Shown: piece after piece, positions 1-4,583 of the stretch
Position numbering within the stretch: position 1 is the stretch's first letter
Layout of the letters: each line of letters starts with the position of its first letter
Source of the DNA: Eubacteriales bacterium
GTDB taxonomy: Bacteria; Bacillota_A; Clostridia; Christensenellales; Aristaeellaceae
Assembly: GCA_029974855.1 (NCBI GenBank)
Contig: JARKQO010000121.1
Span: 1-7,498, forward strand
Length of the DNA stretch: 7,498 nt
Direction of reading: 5' to 3'
Made by a program: the position numbers and the translations under genes
Notes under the pieces: model-generated
The model's database searches: none
Told to the model about the DNA's origin: nothing
The model's input: the letters and a program-made list of their open reading frames with translations, nothing else

Positions 1-7
1 ACCGCTA

Positions 8-26
8 AGCCGCTTTTGGGGCGGCT
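8..26. other. Small GC hairpin downstream of the GNAT gene
   Basis: AGCCGC at 8-13 and GCGGCT at 21-26 are perfect complements around a 7-nt loop. The hairpin lies about 37 bp beyond the stop of the minus-strand acetyltransferase gene, where a terminator would be expected. Read on the minus strand it is followed by TTAG rather than a T tract, so termination is only a possibility. Upstream context is cut off by the window edge. Confidence 0.3.
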
Positions 27-62
27 GTGATTTTGGGTAACGCCGGGACCCGCCCCAAGGAC

Positions 63-521
63 TTAGGGGGCCTCCGCGCCCTGACGGCAGCCCTGGCAGC
101 CGCCGCAGCCCTCCAGTTGGATTTCCTCCGCCCGAAGGTGCATGAACACAGGCTCTTCCCCGGTGGGGCTCTCGGGGCCGGGATGGAAGCCATAGCGGGC
201 AAAAAAGGGCGTCACGGCCCGGGGGGCCGCAAGGCGCACCTCCCGCCCCTGGTGCAGCAGCACCTTGTACAGGGCCAGCCGAACCAGCAGGTCCCCAAAG
301 CCCTTGCCCCGGTGTGCGGGCAGCACCCCCAGCTCCCCCAGCCAAAAGGCCCCCTCCCGCCACCACAGCCGGGCGGTACCCACGGGCAAAGGCCCATCGT
401 ACACCACCACCTGCTGGGCCTCCTCATCCAAAGCATCCCGGCCCTTGGCGAAAATCTCCTGCCGAAGGGCCAGGGGCTGGGTCAGGTCGCTGTTTTGGGG
501 AAACCATTTGCCCTGAATCAT
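63..521 (-). CDS. GNAT-family N-acetyltransferase with CxxCxxC tail
   Basis: A 152-residue protein of the Gcn5-related N-acetyltransferase fold, which transfers an acetyl group from acetyl-CoA to an amine; the substrate cannot be told from sequence. The acetyl-CoA-binding motif A is clear at about residues 61-80 (LGELGVLPAHRGKGFGDLLV), with the pyrophosphate-binding RGKGFG loop at 71-76. The late FFARYGF segment (106-112) is the usual GNAT beta-6/beta-7 region. The length is typical for a single-domain GNAT. The start is taken as ATG 521, because AAAGGAAG lies 7 bases upstream; an adjacent GTG at 524 is possible but too close to that site. The C-terminus ends in CGGCQGC (139-145), giving three cysteines in CxxCxxC spacing, which the GNAT fold does not need. 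It is divergent from the DUF896 gene. Family assignment is secure; the role is unknown. Confidence 0.88.
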   Translation of the reverse strand: MIQGKWFPQNSDLTQPLALRQEIFAKGRDALDEEAQQVVVYDGPLPVGTARLWWREGAFWLGELGVLPAHRGKGFGDLLVRLALYKVLLHQGREVRLAAPRAVTPFFARYGFHPGPESPTGEEPVFMHLRAEEIQLEGCGGCQGCRQGAEAP

Positions 522-541
522 CACAACACTTCCTTTGGAGA

Positions 542-559
542 GGGCCCCTGCCGGGGCCC
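542..559. repeat. GC inverted repeat in divergent intergenic region
   Basis: GGGCCCC (542-548) and GGGGCCC (553-559) form a perfect 7-bp stem around TGCC. It lies in the roughly 90-bp gap between the divergent acetyltransferase and DUF896 genes. A second small dyad, CCCCC/GGGGG at 581-593, sits immediately before the DUF896 ribosome binding site. No convincing promoter hexamer pair was seen for either gene; TATGAT at 564-569 lacks a -35 element at normal spacing. Confidence 0.45.
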
Positions 560-611
560 GTCCTATGATCCCCTATCAAACCCCCTCCGGGGGCGAAAGG
601 AGCCCAAGGGC

Positions 612-827
612 ATGGAGCCGGAAAAAATCCAACGAATCAACGAGCTGAAGCGGCTGAGCCGGGAACGGCCCCTGCTGGAGGAGGAGCTGGCGGAGCAGGC
701 CGCCCTGCGGGCCGAATACATCGCGGGGTTTCGGGCCAACATGAAGCTGCTGCTGGACGCCGTGCGCGTGCAAGAGGCGGACGGCAGCCTGACCCCTCTC
801 AAAAAGAAAGGGGACACACCCTCCTAG
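612..827 (+). CDS. DUF896 / UPF0291 (YnzC-like) small protein
   Basis: A 71-residue charged helical protein matching the DUF896 (YnzC, UPF0291) family pattern: KIQRINEL near residues 5-12, an acidic turn, EQAALRAEYI at about 29-38, FRANMKLLLDAVRV at 41-54, and a Lys-rich LKKK end. YnzC of Bacillus subtilis folds as a helical hairpin; its molecular function is not established. The start is ATG 612, preceded by AAAGGAG at 596-602 with a 9-base gap. An open frame continues upstream of this codon but has no such site and antisenses the acetyltransferase gene. In Bacillus the family gene lies in an SOS-regulated yneA-yneB-ynzC cluster; nothing of that cluster is seen here and no LexA-like box was recognised. 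Confidence 0.9.
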   Translation: MEPEKIQRINELKRLSRERPLLEEELAEQAALRAEYIAGFRANMKLLLDAVRVQEADGSLTPLKKKGDTPS

Positions 828-856
828 GGCTGCCCACTCCCTTAGGATATCACACA

Positions 857-905
857 AACCCTTATAAATCAAGGACAAAATCTTTGTGGAAGGGGTTGTA
901 TTTTT
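857..905 (+). terminator. Possible weak terminator after DUF896 gene
   Basis: AACCCTT (857-863) can pair with AAGGGGTT (890-897) with one bulge, and an inner ACAAA/TTTGT hairpin (875-887) fits inside it. GTATTTTT follows at 898-905. This resembles an imperfect rho-independent terminator about 30 bp after the DUF896 stop. It overlaps the -35 element of the next promoter, and the stem is AT-rich with unpaired bases, so the call is tentative. Confidence 0.3.
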
Positions 906-923
906 GGGGGGTTGGGTTATAAT
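896..923 (+). promoter_or_regulatory. Promoter for the DUF1292 leader and gene
   Basis: A perfect TATAAT -10 hexamer at 918-923 is preceded 16 bp upstream by TTGTAT (896-901). Transcription would start near 930, leaving a leader of about 220 nt before the DUF1292 start. This is the only good sigma-A promoter upstream of that gene. Confidence 0.65.
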
Positions 924-929
924 AAGGGT

Positions 930-1148
930 GTGCCACGAGGGAGAGGGAAGGGATGATGCTCCGCATCGCGGCCGCCATGACCACAAATCGCAAGCTGTAT
1001 TGACACGGCGACGGACCCGCGGGACGCGGCGTGGTGAGGCGGGCGGTGCGCCCGGCGCAAAAGGCTCCTACGGTATCCCGATTGATCCTCAGGCGTGCCG
1101 GGCAGCGGCGGGGCCGCTGGAAATCTGCAAGAGAGAGGGGCGATTCCA
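930..1148 (+). other. Long GC-rich structured leader before DUF1292 gene
   Basis: Between the TATAAT promoter and the DUF1292 start lie about 220 nt of very GC-rich sequence, unlike the compact leaders of the other genes here. Visible hairpins are GATGC/GCATC (955-967), GGGCG/CGCCC (1041-1053) and CAGCGG/CCGCTG (1103-1119). CACG at 933-936 could pair with CGTG at 1093-1096 as a closing stem. No stem is followed by a T tract. I could not match it to 6S RNA, SRP RNA, tmRNA, RNase P RNA, T-box, SAM, cobalamin or c-di-AMP leaders from remembered consensus. It may be a cis-acting leader, a small RNA with read-through, or simply an untranslated region. Confidence 0.4.
953..1003 (+). CDS. Possible 16-codon leader ORF (MMLRIAAAMTTNRKLY)
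   Basis: ATG 953 opens a 16-codon frame ending at TGA 1001-1003, starting about 23 nt after the predicted transcription start. The purine-rich stretch GAGAGGGAAGGG (941-952) could serve as its ribosome binding site, especially for the second ATG at 956. The peptide has no run of one amino acid that would suggest classical attenuation. The frame lies inside the structured leader, and a small hairpin overlaps its start codon. Short frames of this kind arise by chance, so support is weak. Confidence 0.2.
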   Translation: MMLRIAAAMTTNRKLY

Positions 1149-1538
1149 TTGTACAACGACGACCAACCCATGGGCGGCGCAGCTGCCGACGAAATGGACC
1201 AGGACCTCATCGAAGGTTTGGATGAGGATGGAAACAAGGTTCTTTTGGAGGTTGTCCGCTATTTCTTCTACAACGGTGAGGAATACGTTGTCTTGGGCGA
1301 TGCCCAACAGGATAGCGAGTGCGGCGGCTGCGACTGCGAAGACTGTGACCAGGTTCATGGGGACGACGGTGACGAGGAAGACGCTGTAAACCTCTATATC
1401 ATGAAGGTTGTGGAAGCCGAGGAAAACGGCGAGGAAATGGAAGAGTTTGTCCCTGTGGAAGACGAAGACCTGCTCGAAAAGCTCATTGAGGTGGTTCAGG
1501 CGGATTTCGAAAGCGATGTGGAAGGCATTGAGGAATAG
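1149..1538 (+). CDS. DUF1292 (YrzB-like) acidic protein with Cys cluster
   Basis: A strongly acidic protein of 129 residues. The DUF1292 pattern is visible: LDEDGNKVLLEVVRYFFYNGEEYVVL at about residues 24-49, then NLYIMKVVEAEENGEEMEEFVPVEDEDLLEKLIEVV at about 81-116. Between these halves lies an inserted acidic loop with C58, C61, C63, C66 and H70, a plausible metal site. The function of DUF1292 proteins is not established; in many Firmicutes the gene follows ruvX (yqgF), but here it stands alone. Start choice: TTG 1149 has AGAGGGG (1134-1140) 8 bases upstream, whereas ATG 1170 and ATG 1194 have no such site and GTG 1095 has none either. If ATG 1170 is used, the protein is 122 residues and loses only the first seven. 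The frame and family are solid; the exact start is less so. Confidence 0.82.
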   Translation: MYNDDQPMGGAAADEMDQDLIEGLDEDGNKVLLEVVRYFFYNGEEYVVLGDAQQDSECGGCDCEDCDQVHGDDGDEEDAVNLYIMKVVEAEENGEEMEEFVPVEDEDLLEKLIEVVQADFESDVEGIEE

Positions 1539-1663
1539 CCCCATTCAGCGGAGGTCTTAGCCAGGTTTCCGAAACGGTATTGCCGCTTTTGATGGAGCGC
1601 CTCAATCGCTTTGGAAGCTCAACACACCGGATGGATTTTTACAGAAAGGACCCAGATACCCAA

Positions 1664-1699
1664 GGGATTGGTTTTACATAGATTTCGCTTTCCAATCCC
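1664..1699. repeat. 8-bp inverted repeat with 20-nt loop
   Basis: GGGATTGG (1664-1671) is exactly complementary to CCAATCCC (1692-1699), separated by an AT-rich 20-nt loop. Neither strand has a T tract after it, so it is not an obvious terminator. Confidence 0.5.
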
Positions 1700-1770
1700 C
1701 TATCAAGATTCCGCACGGTTTCTTCTCGGTATCCCAGGTCGAGCAGGCAGGAAAACTTTATAGGTTGTCC

Positions 1771-1795
1771 AGCCAGGCCGCTCAGCGGCCTGGCT
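1771..1795. terminator. Strong 11-bp hairpin, terminator-like
   Basis: AGCCAGGCCGC (1771-1781) pairs perfectly with GCGGCCTGGCT (1785-1795) around the 3-nt loop TCA. On the plus strand it is followed by CTTTG, a poor T tract. It lies 233 bp after the DUF1292 stop and 59 bp before the transporter promoter, so it may insulate the two units. Its stability is certain; its role as a terminator is not. Confidence 0.4.
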
Positions 1796-1853
1796 CTTTG
1801 CCGCACGGAAGAGAGTCCCTTCCCGGGCCGGCGGAGAGCCGCCTTCCCCAGCC

Positions 1854-1882
1854 TTGACAGATGCCCTTTCCCGTGCTACCAT
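1854..1882 (+). promoter_or_regulatory. Sigma-A promoter of the EamA transporter gene
   Basis: A perfect TTGACA at 1854-1859 is followed after exactly 17 bp by TACCAT (1877-1882). The predicted start near 1889 leaves a leader of about 70 nt, which contains a GGGCC/GGCCC hairpin, before ATG 1958. Confidence 0.8.
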
Positions 1883-1957
1883 GGGCAAACTTGGGCCGGG
1901 GAAAGGCCCGCCGCCCTCGGGGTCTGCCCGGGGGGGCCTGGAGAGAGGGAGATATCC

Positions 1958-2902
1958 ATGAGCCGCAGCCTTCGCGCCAACCTGATGCTTCTGACCACCG
2001 CTTTGATCTGGGGGGTGGCCTTTGTGGCGCAGGATGTTGCCATGGACTTTATGCCTCCCTTTGCCTTCAACGCCGCCCGGATGCTGCTGGCGGGGCTGGT
2101 GCTGGTTCCCTGCATCGCCCTGCTGAAGTGCCGGGGCAAGGCCGTCGGCTCCCCAGCGCCCAAGTCGGAGGGCTCCCCAGGGGTCCCTTTCGCCGTTTCC
2201 CCCTTTTTGCCGGGCCTGCTGTGCGGGGCGGCGCTGTTCTTGGGCAGCTCCTTTCAACAGTTTGGCATCCTGGAATCCTCTCCGGGAAAGGCGGGCTTTA
2301 TCACCGCCCTGTACATCGTGCGGGTGCCCTTGACGGGCCTGTTTGGGGGCAAAAAAATTCCTTTCAGGGTGTGGCTGGCGGTGGGGGTGGCCACTGTGGG
2401 GCTGTTTTTGCTCTGCGTCACCTCCGGGTTTTCCATCGGCCCGGGGGATTTGCTTTTGATCCTCTGCGCCTTTTGCTTCACGGCCCATATTTTGCTCATC
2501 GACCATTTCGCCCCCAAAACCGACTGCTTGAAGATGAGCTGTGTTCAGTTCTTTGTGGCTTCCTTCCTGTGCCTGCTGGCGTCCCTGCTCTGGGAAAAGC
2601 CCACCTGGGAGGGGGCCCGGCAGGCGTTGATTCCCATTTTGTATGCCGGTGCCCTCAGCGGCGCGGTGGGCTATACCCTCCAGATTCTGGGCCAGCGGGA
2701 CACCAGCCCCACGGTGGCCTCCTTGCTGATGTGCCTCGAAAGCGTTTTCGCGGTGCTGGCGGGCTGGGCCCTTTTGGGGGATGTACTGTCCCCCAAAGAG
2801 CTGGCGGGCTGCGCCTTGATGCTGGGGGGCATTGTGCTGGCTCAGCTGCCCCAAAAGGAAAAGCAGCCGGTCCAGCCGGCCGCCTCCCGAAATCCCTGTT
2901 GA
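1958..2902 (+). CDS. EamA/DMT-superfamily transporter
   Basis: A 314-residue integral membrane protein of the drug/metabolite transporter superfamily, built of two EamA halves (roughly residues 8-140 and 150-300) and about ten hydrophobic segments. The first helix, ANLMLLTTALIWGVAFVAQD, and the late ESVFAVLAGWALLGDVLSPKEL segment are characteristic of EamA proteins. The length fits the ten-helix class. Such proteins export or exchange small metabolites, but the substrate cannot be read from sequence. The start at ATG 1958 has GAGAGGGAG (1943-1951) 6 bases upstream. It is a single-gene unit with its own consensus promoter and a textbook terminator 23 bp after the stop. The last 20 residues (after LAQLP) are a polar tail rich in Lys, Gln and Pro, probably cytoplasmic. 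Confidence 0.92.
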   Translation: MSRSLRANLMLLTTALIWGVAFVAQDVAMDFMPPFAFNAARMLLAGLVLVPCIALLKCRGKAVGSPAPKSEGSPGVPFAVSPFLPGLLCGAALFLGSSFQQFGILESSPGKAGFITALYIVRVPLTGLFGGKKIPFRVWLAVGVATVGLFLLCVTSGFSIGPGDLLLILCAFCFTAHILLIDHFAPKTDCLKMSCVQFFVASFLCLLASLLWEKPTWEGARQALIPILYAGALSGAVGYTLQILGQRDTSPTVASLLMCLESVFAVLAGWALLGDVLSPKELAGCALMLGGIVLAQLPQKEKQPVQPAASRNPC

Positions 2903-2925
2903 CTTCCCCGATTTTTGTAGGCTAT

Positions 2926-2950
2926 CCGTCCCGCAAGGGGCGGTTTTTTT
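2926..2950 (+). terminator. Rho-independent terminator of the EamA gene
   Basis: CCGTCCC (2926-2932) pairs with GGGGCGG (2937-2943), with one G-T wobble, around a GCAA tetraloop of the GNRA type. Seven T residues follow at 2944-2950. It lies 23 bp after the transporter stop. Read on the minus strand it has no T tract behind it, so it should not terminate the converging VOC operon. Confidence 0.92.
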
Positions 2951-2984
2951 AACGCCCGAGCAGGGTCCACCGCCTGGGCATGGT

Positions 2985-3344
2985 TCACCGCTTTGGCACG
3001 ATCTCGAGCCAATACCCGTCCGGGTCGCTGATGAAGTAGATGCCCATGGCCGGGTTCTCGTAGCAGATGCAGCCCATTTTTTCGTGCTTGGCATGGGCCT
3101 TTTGGTAGTCGTCGGTTTCAAAGGCCAGGTGGAACTCGTTATCCCCCAAGGAGTAGGGCTCCTTGCGGTCATGGAGCCAGGTCAGCTCCAGCTGGAACCC
3201 CCGGCTCTCATCCGCCAGGTAGCACAGGGTAAAGCCCTCCCCCTCCCTGCGGCGCGCCTCCCGCAGCCCCAGCGCCTCCCGGTAAAAGGCCAAGGAGCGC
3301 TCCAAATCCAGCACATTGTAGTTCTGGTGAATCATCCGAAACAT
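2985..3344 (-). CDS. Glyoxalase/VOC-family metalloprotein (GloA-like)
   Basis: A 119-residue single-domain protein of the vicinal-oxygen-chelate superfamily, closest in look to lactoylglutathione lyase (glyoxalase I). The four positions that bind the metal in glyoxalase I are all present: H6 (MIHQNYNV), E53 (FQLELTWL), H72 (NEFHLAFET) and E114 (YWLEIVPKR). The beta-hairpin SDPDGYWLEIV near the C-terminus is typical. Glyoxalase I converts the hemithioacetal of methylglyoxal and a thiol to a thioester, but VOC proteins also include other lyases, dioxygenases and resistance proteins, so the reaction is inferred. The start at ATG 3344 has AAGGAGG (3354-3360) 9 bases upstream; the next Met (residue 4) is less well placed. 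It follows the metallohydrolase gene by 38 bp in the same direction, so the two are probably co-transcribed. Pairing a GloA-like enzyme with a beta-lactamase-fold hydrolase is reminiscent of a glyoxalase I/II couple. Confidence 0.87.
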   Translation of the reverse strand: MFRMIHQNYNVLDLERSLAFYREALGLREARRREGEGFTLCYLADESRGFQLELTWLHDRKEPYSLGDNEFHLAFETDDYQKAHAKHEKMGCICYENPAMGIYFISDPDGYWLEIVPKR

Positions 3345-3382
3345 GGCTTTTCGCCTCCTTTTCTTCCGGCTGCCCCGGCTTT

Positions 3383-4255
3383 CTACTCCAAGTCCACAGG
3401 CAAGTCCGTATCCGCGAAGGGGTCCTCCCCCTGGGCCTCCATCCGGGGCTTCTCCGGCCTGCGCAGCGGGGCCAAGGGCAAATCCGCCATGTCCTTGGGG
3501 GGCTCGATGATGTGAATGTCCAGCAGCTTGTCCTGGTAGGTGATGGTGGCGCTCTCCCCGGGGCGGGTCAGGGCCAGGACCTCCGTATAGGGGGTTTTGG
3601 CCCGGCGGGCGAAATCCACCGCCACCTCGGGCCTGTCCTGCCAATGCATGGGGATGAACACCCGGGGCTTTTGGCTCAGAATGAAATGGTTGGCACCCGC
3701 GTCATAGAGCATGCCCTGGCGGGGGTCCACCGGGAACATGGCCAAATCGATCTTCTCCCCCTTGATGGGGGCGCAGGCGGCGTAAAAGGCGTTCTCCGCC
3801 GCCTCAATCTCCCGCAGGGAGCTCTCCTGCCGCCAATGCCACAGGTTCAGGTCCCCCGCGTGGAAGATGTTCATGCCATAGGCCCTCACCAAAAAGGAGA
3901 CCCCCAGATCCGTGCTGTCATAGGCCTTGACGCTGATGTCCTGGGACAGCTCCAAAGTCTCCAGGGGCGCGATGCGCTTGCCCCGGGTGCCCACGGGCAT
4001 GTCCGAGCTGACGATGTAGGTGACGGGCAAGTCCTGCCGCCATTCATAGATCATGGGGGCAAAGTGGTCCGGGTGGGCGTGGCTTACGAAAACATAAATG
4101 TGCTCGTAGGCGGAGAGAATCTGCTGGTTCAGCCTTCCCACCTCCGCCAGCCTGCGGCCCTCCCCCTCCCAATAGTCAAACACCAGCAGCTTCCCGCCGA
4201 TGCGTATGGAAAAGCCACTGTTATAATGATAGGTAACCTTCAGTTGTTTCTGCAT
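3383..4255 (-). CDS. Metallo-beta-lactamase-fold hydrolase
   Basis: A 290-residue protein with the MBL metal-binding signature: HAHPDH at residues 59-64, HAGD at 132-135, and a third-site histidine at H204 (IPMHWQD). The N-terminal YHYNSGFSIRIGGKLLVFDYW is the usual first beta strands of small MBL hydrolases. This subgroup contains many uncharacterised hydrolases, and the substrate cannot be named. After about residue 250 the fold gives way to a 40-residue Pro/Asp/Glu-rich tail (EPPKDMADLPLAP onward) that is probably disordered. Start choice: ATG 4255 has GGAGG (4266-4270) 10 bases upstream and gives the canonical N-terminus. An upstream in-frame ATG at 4327 would add 24 residues but has no ribosome binding site. 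It is first gene of a two-gene operon with the VOC protein, read from the promoter at 4424-4452. Confidence 0.87.
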   Translation of the reverse strand: MQKQLKVTYHYNSGFSIRIGGKLLVFDYWEGEGRRLAEVGRLNQQILSAYEHIYVFVSHAHPDHFAPMIYEWRQDLPVTYIVSSDMPVGTRGKRIAPLETLELSQDISVKAYDSTDLGVSFLVRAYGMNIFHAGDLNLWHWRQESSLREIEAAENAFYAACAPIKGEKIDLAMFPVDPRQGMLYDAGANHFILSQKPRVFIPMHWQDRPEVAVDFARRAKTPYTEVLALTRPGESATITYQDKLLDIHIIEPPKDMADLPLAPLRRPEKPRMEAQGEDPFADTDLPVDLE

Positions 4256-4416
4256 ATACAAGGCGCCTCCATATGTCTTTACAGATCCGTAATATTCGTC
4301 CTCGTCGGCAAAGGGGTGAAGATTCATATTACAAATGATTGCTCATGGATGGTCCCTTGATAAGCGGGCTTTTCTCTCCAGCCTTGAAAAATTGGGCCTC
4401 AGAAAGAATCATGTCC

Positions 4417-4445
4417 TTGGAAGAGTATATCATACCTGTTACAAT
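4417..4445 (+). promoter_or_regulatory. Possible plus-strand promoter overlapping the MBL promoter
   Basis: TTGGAA (4417-4422) and TACAAT (4440-4445) are spaced by 17 bp on the plus strand. They lie inside the minus-strand promoter of the MBL operon. Transcription would start near 4452 and run into the 13-bp hairpin at 4525-4556, then antisense to glycogen phosphorylase. No plus-strand gene follows, so this may be a chance match or the promoter of a short RNA. Confidence 0.35.
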
Positions 4446-4452
4446 CTGTCAA
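4424..4452 (-). promoter_or_regulatory. Promoter of the MBL-VOC operon
   Basis: Read on the minus strand, a perfect TTGACA (4452-4447) is followed after 17 bp by TATACT (4429-4424), with an extended -10 TG one base ahead of it. The predicted start near 4417 gives a leader of about 160 nt to ATG 4255. The leader shows only a weak GGCT/AGCC hairpin and no recognised riboswitch. Confidence 0.82.
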
Positions 4453-4524
4453 ACAAATCGCAACTAAATAGAGTGGTTTTGAAATTGAAGCTGCACAATT
4501 TATACACATATGGGGGAATGAATG

Positions 4525-4556
4525 CGGTGCCACCCCCATCCCTGGGGGTGGCACCG
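4525..4556 (-). terminator. 13-bp hairpin after glgP, likely terminator
   Basis: CGGTGCCACCCCC (4525-4537) pairs without mismatch with GGGGGTGGCACCG (4544-4556) around a 6-nt loop. It begins 27 bp beyond the glycogen phosphorylase stop, where a terminator is expected. On the minus strand it is followed by CATTCATTCC, a poor T tract, so termination may be inefficient or rely on stem stability alone. It may also block transcripts arriving from the plus strand. Confidence 0.6.
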
Positions 4557-4583
4557 GGGCTCTTGCGCGCCATGGGGCCCTTC

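Larger units (their letters stand above)
1539..1853. other. Gene-free region with two perfect dyads
   Basis: About 315 bp without a supportable gene. It is less GC-rich than its surroundings. Two perfect inverted repeats are present: an 8-bp pair at 1664-1699 with a 20-nt loop, and an 11-bp hairpin at 1771-1795. No tRNA-like TPsiC arm, no -35/-10 pair before 1854, and no conserved RNA motif was recognised on either strand. Any DUF1292 transcript presumably ends here. Confidence 0.5.

Noticed and set aside
27..611. Upstream extension of the DUF896 frame
   Set aside because: It antisenses the acetyltransferase gene and matches nothing; the family N-terminus and the AAAGGAG site fix the start at 612.
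1703..3172. Minus-strand open frame of 489 codons
   Set aside because: It is antisense to the EamA transporter and its terminator and consists of low-complexity Gly/Arg/Pro/Gln sequence. The transporter has promoter, ribosome binding site, membrane helices and terminator.
4256..4327. 24-codon N-terminal extension of the MBL hydrolase
   Set aside because: ATG 4327 has no ribosome binding site, whereas ATG 4255 has GGAGG and begins at the usual first strand of the fold.
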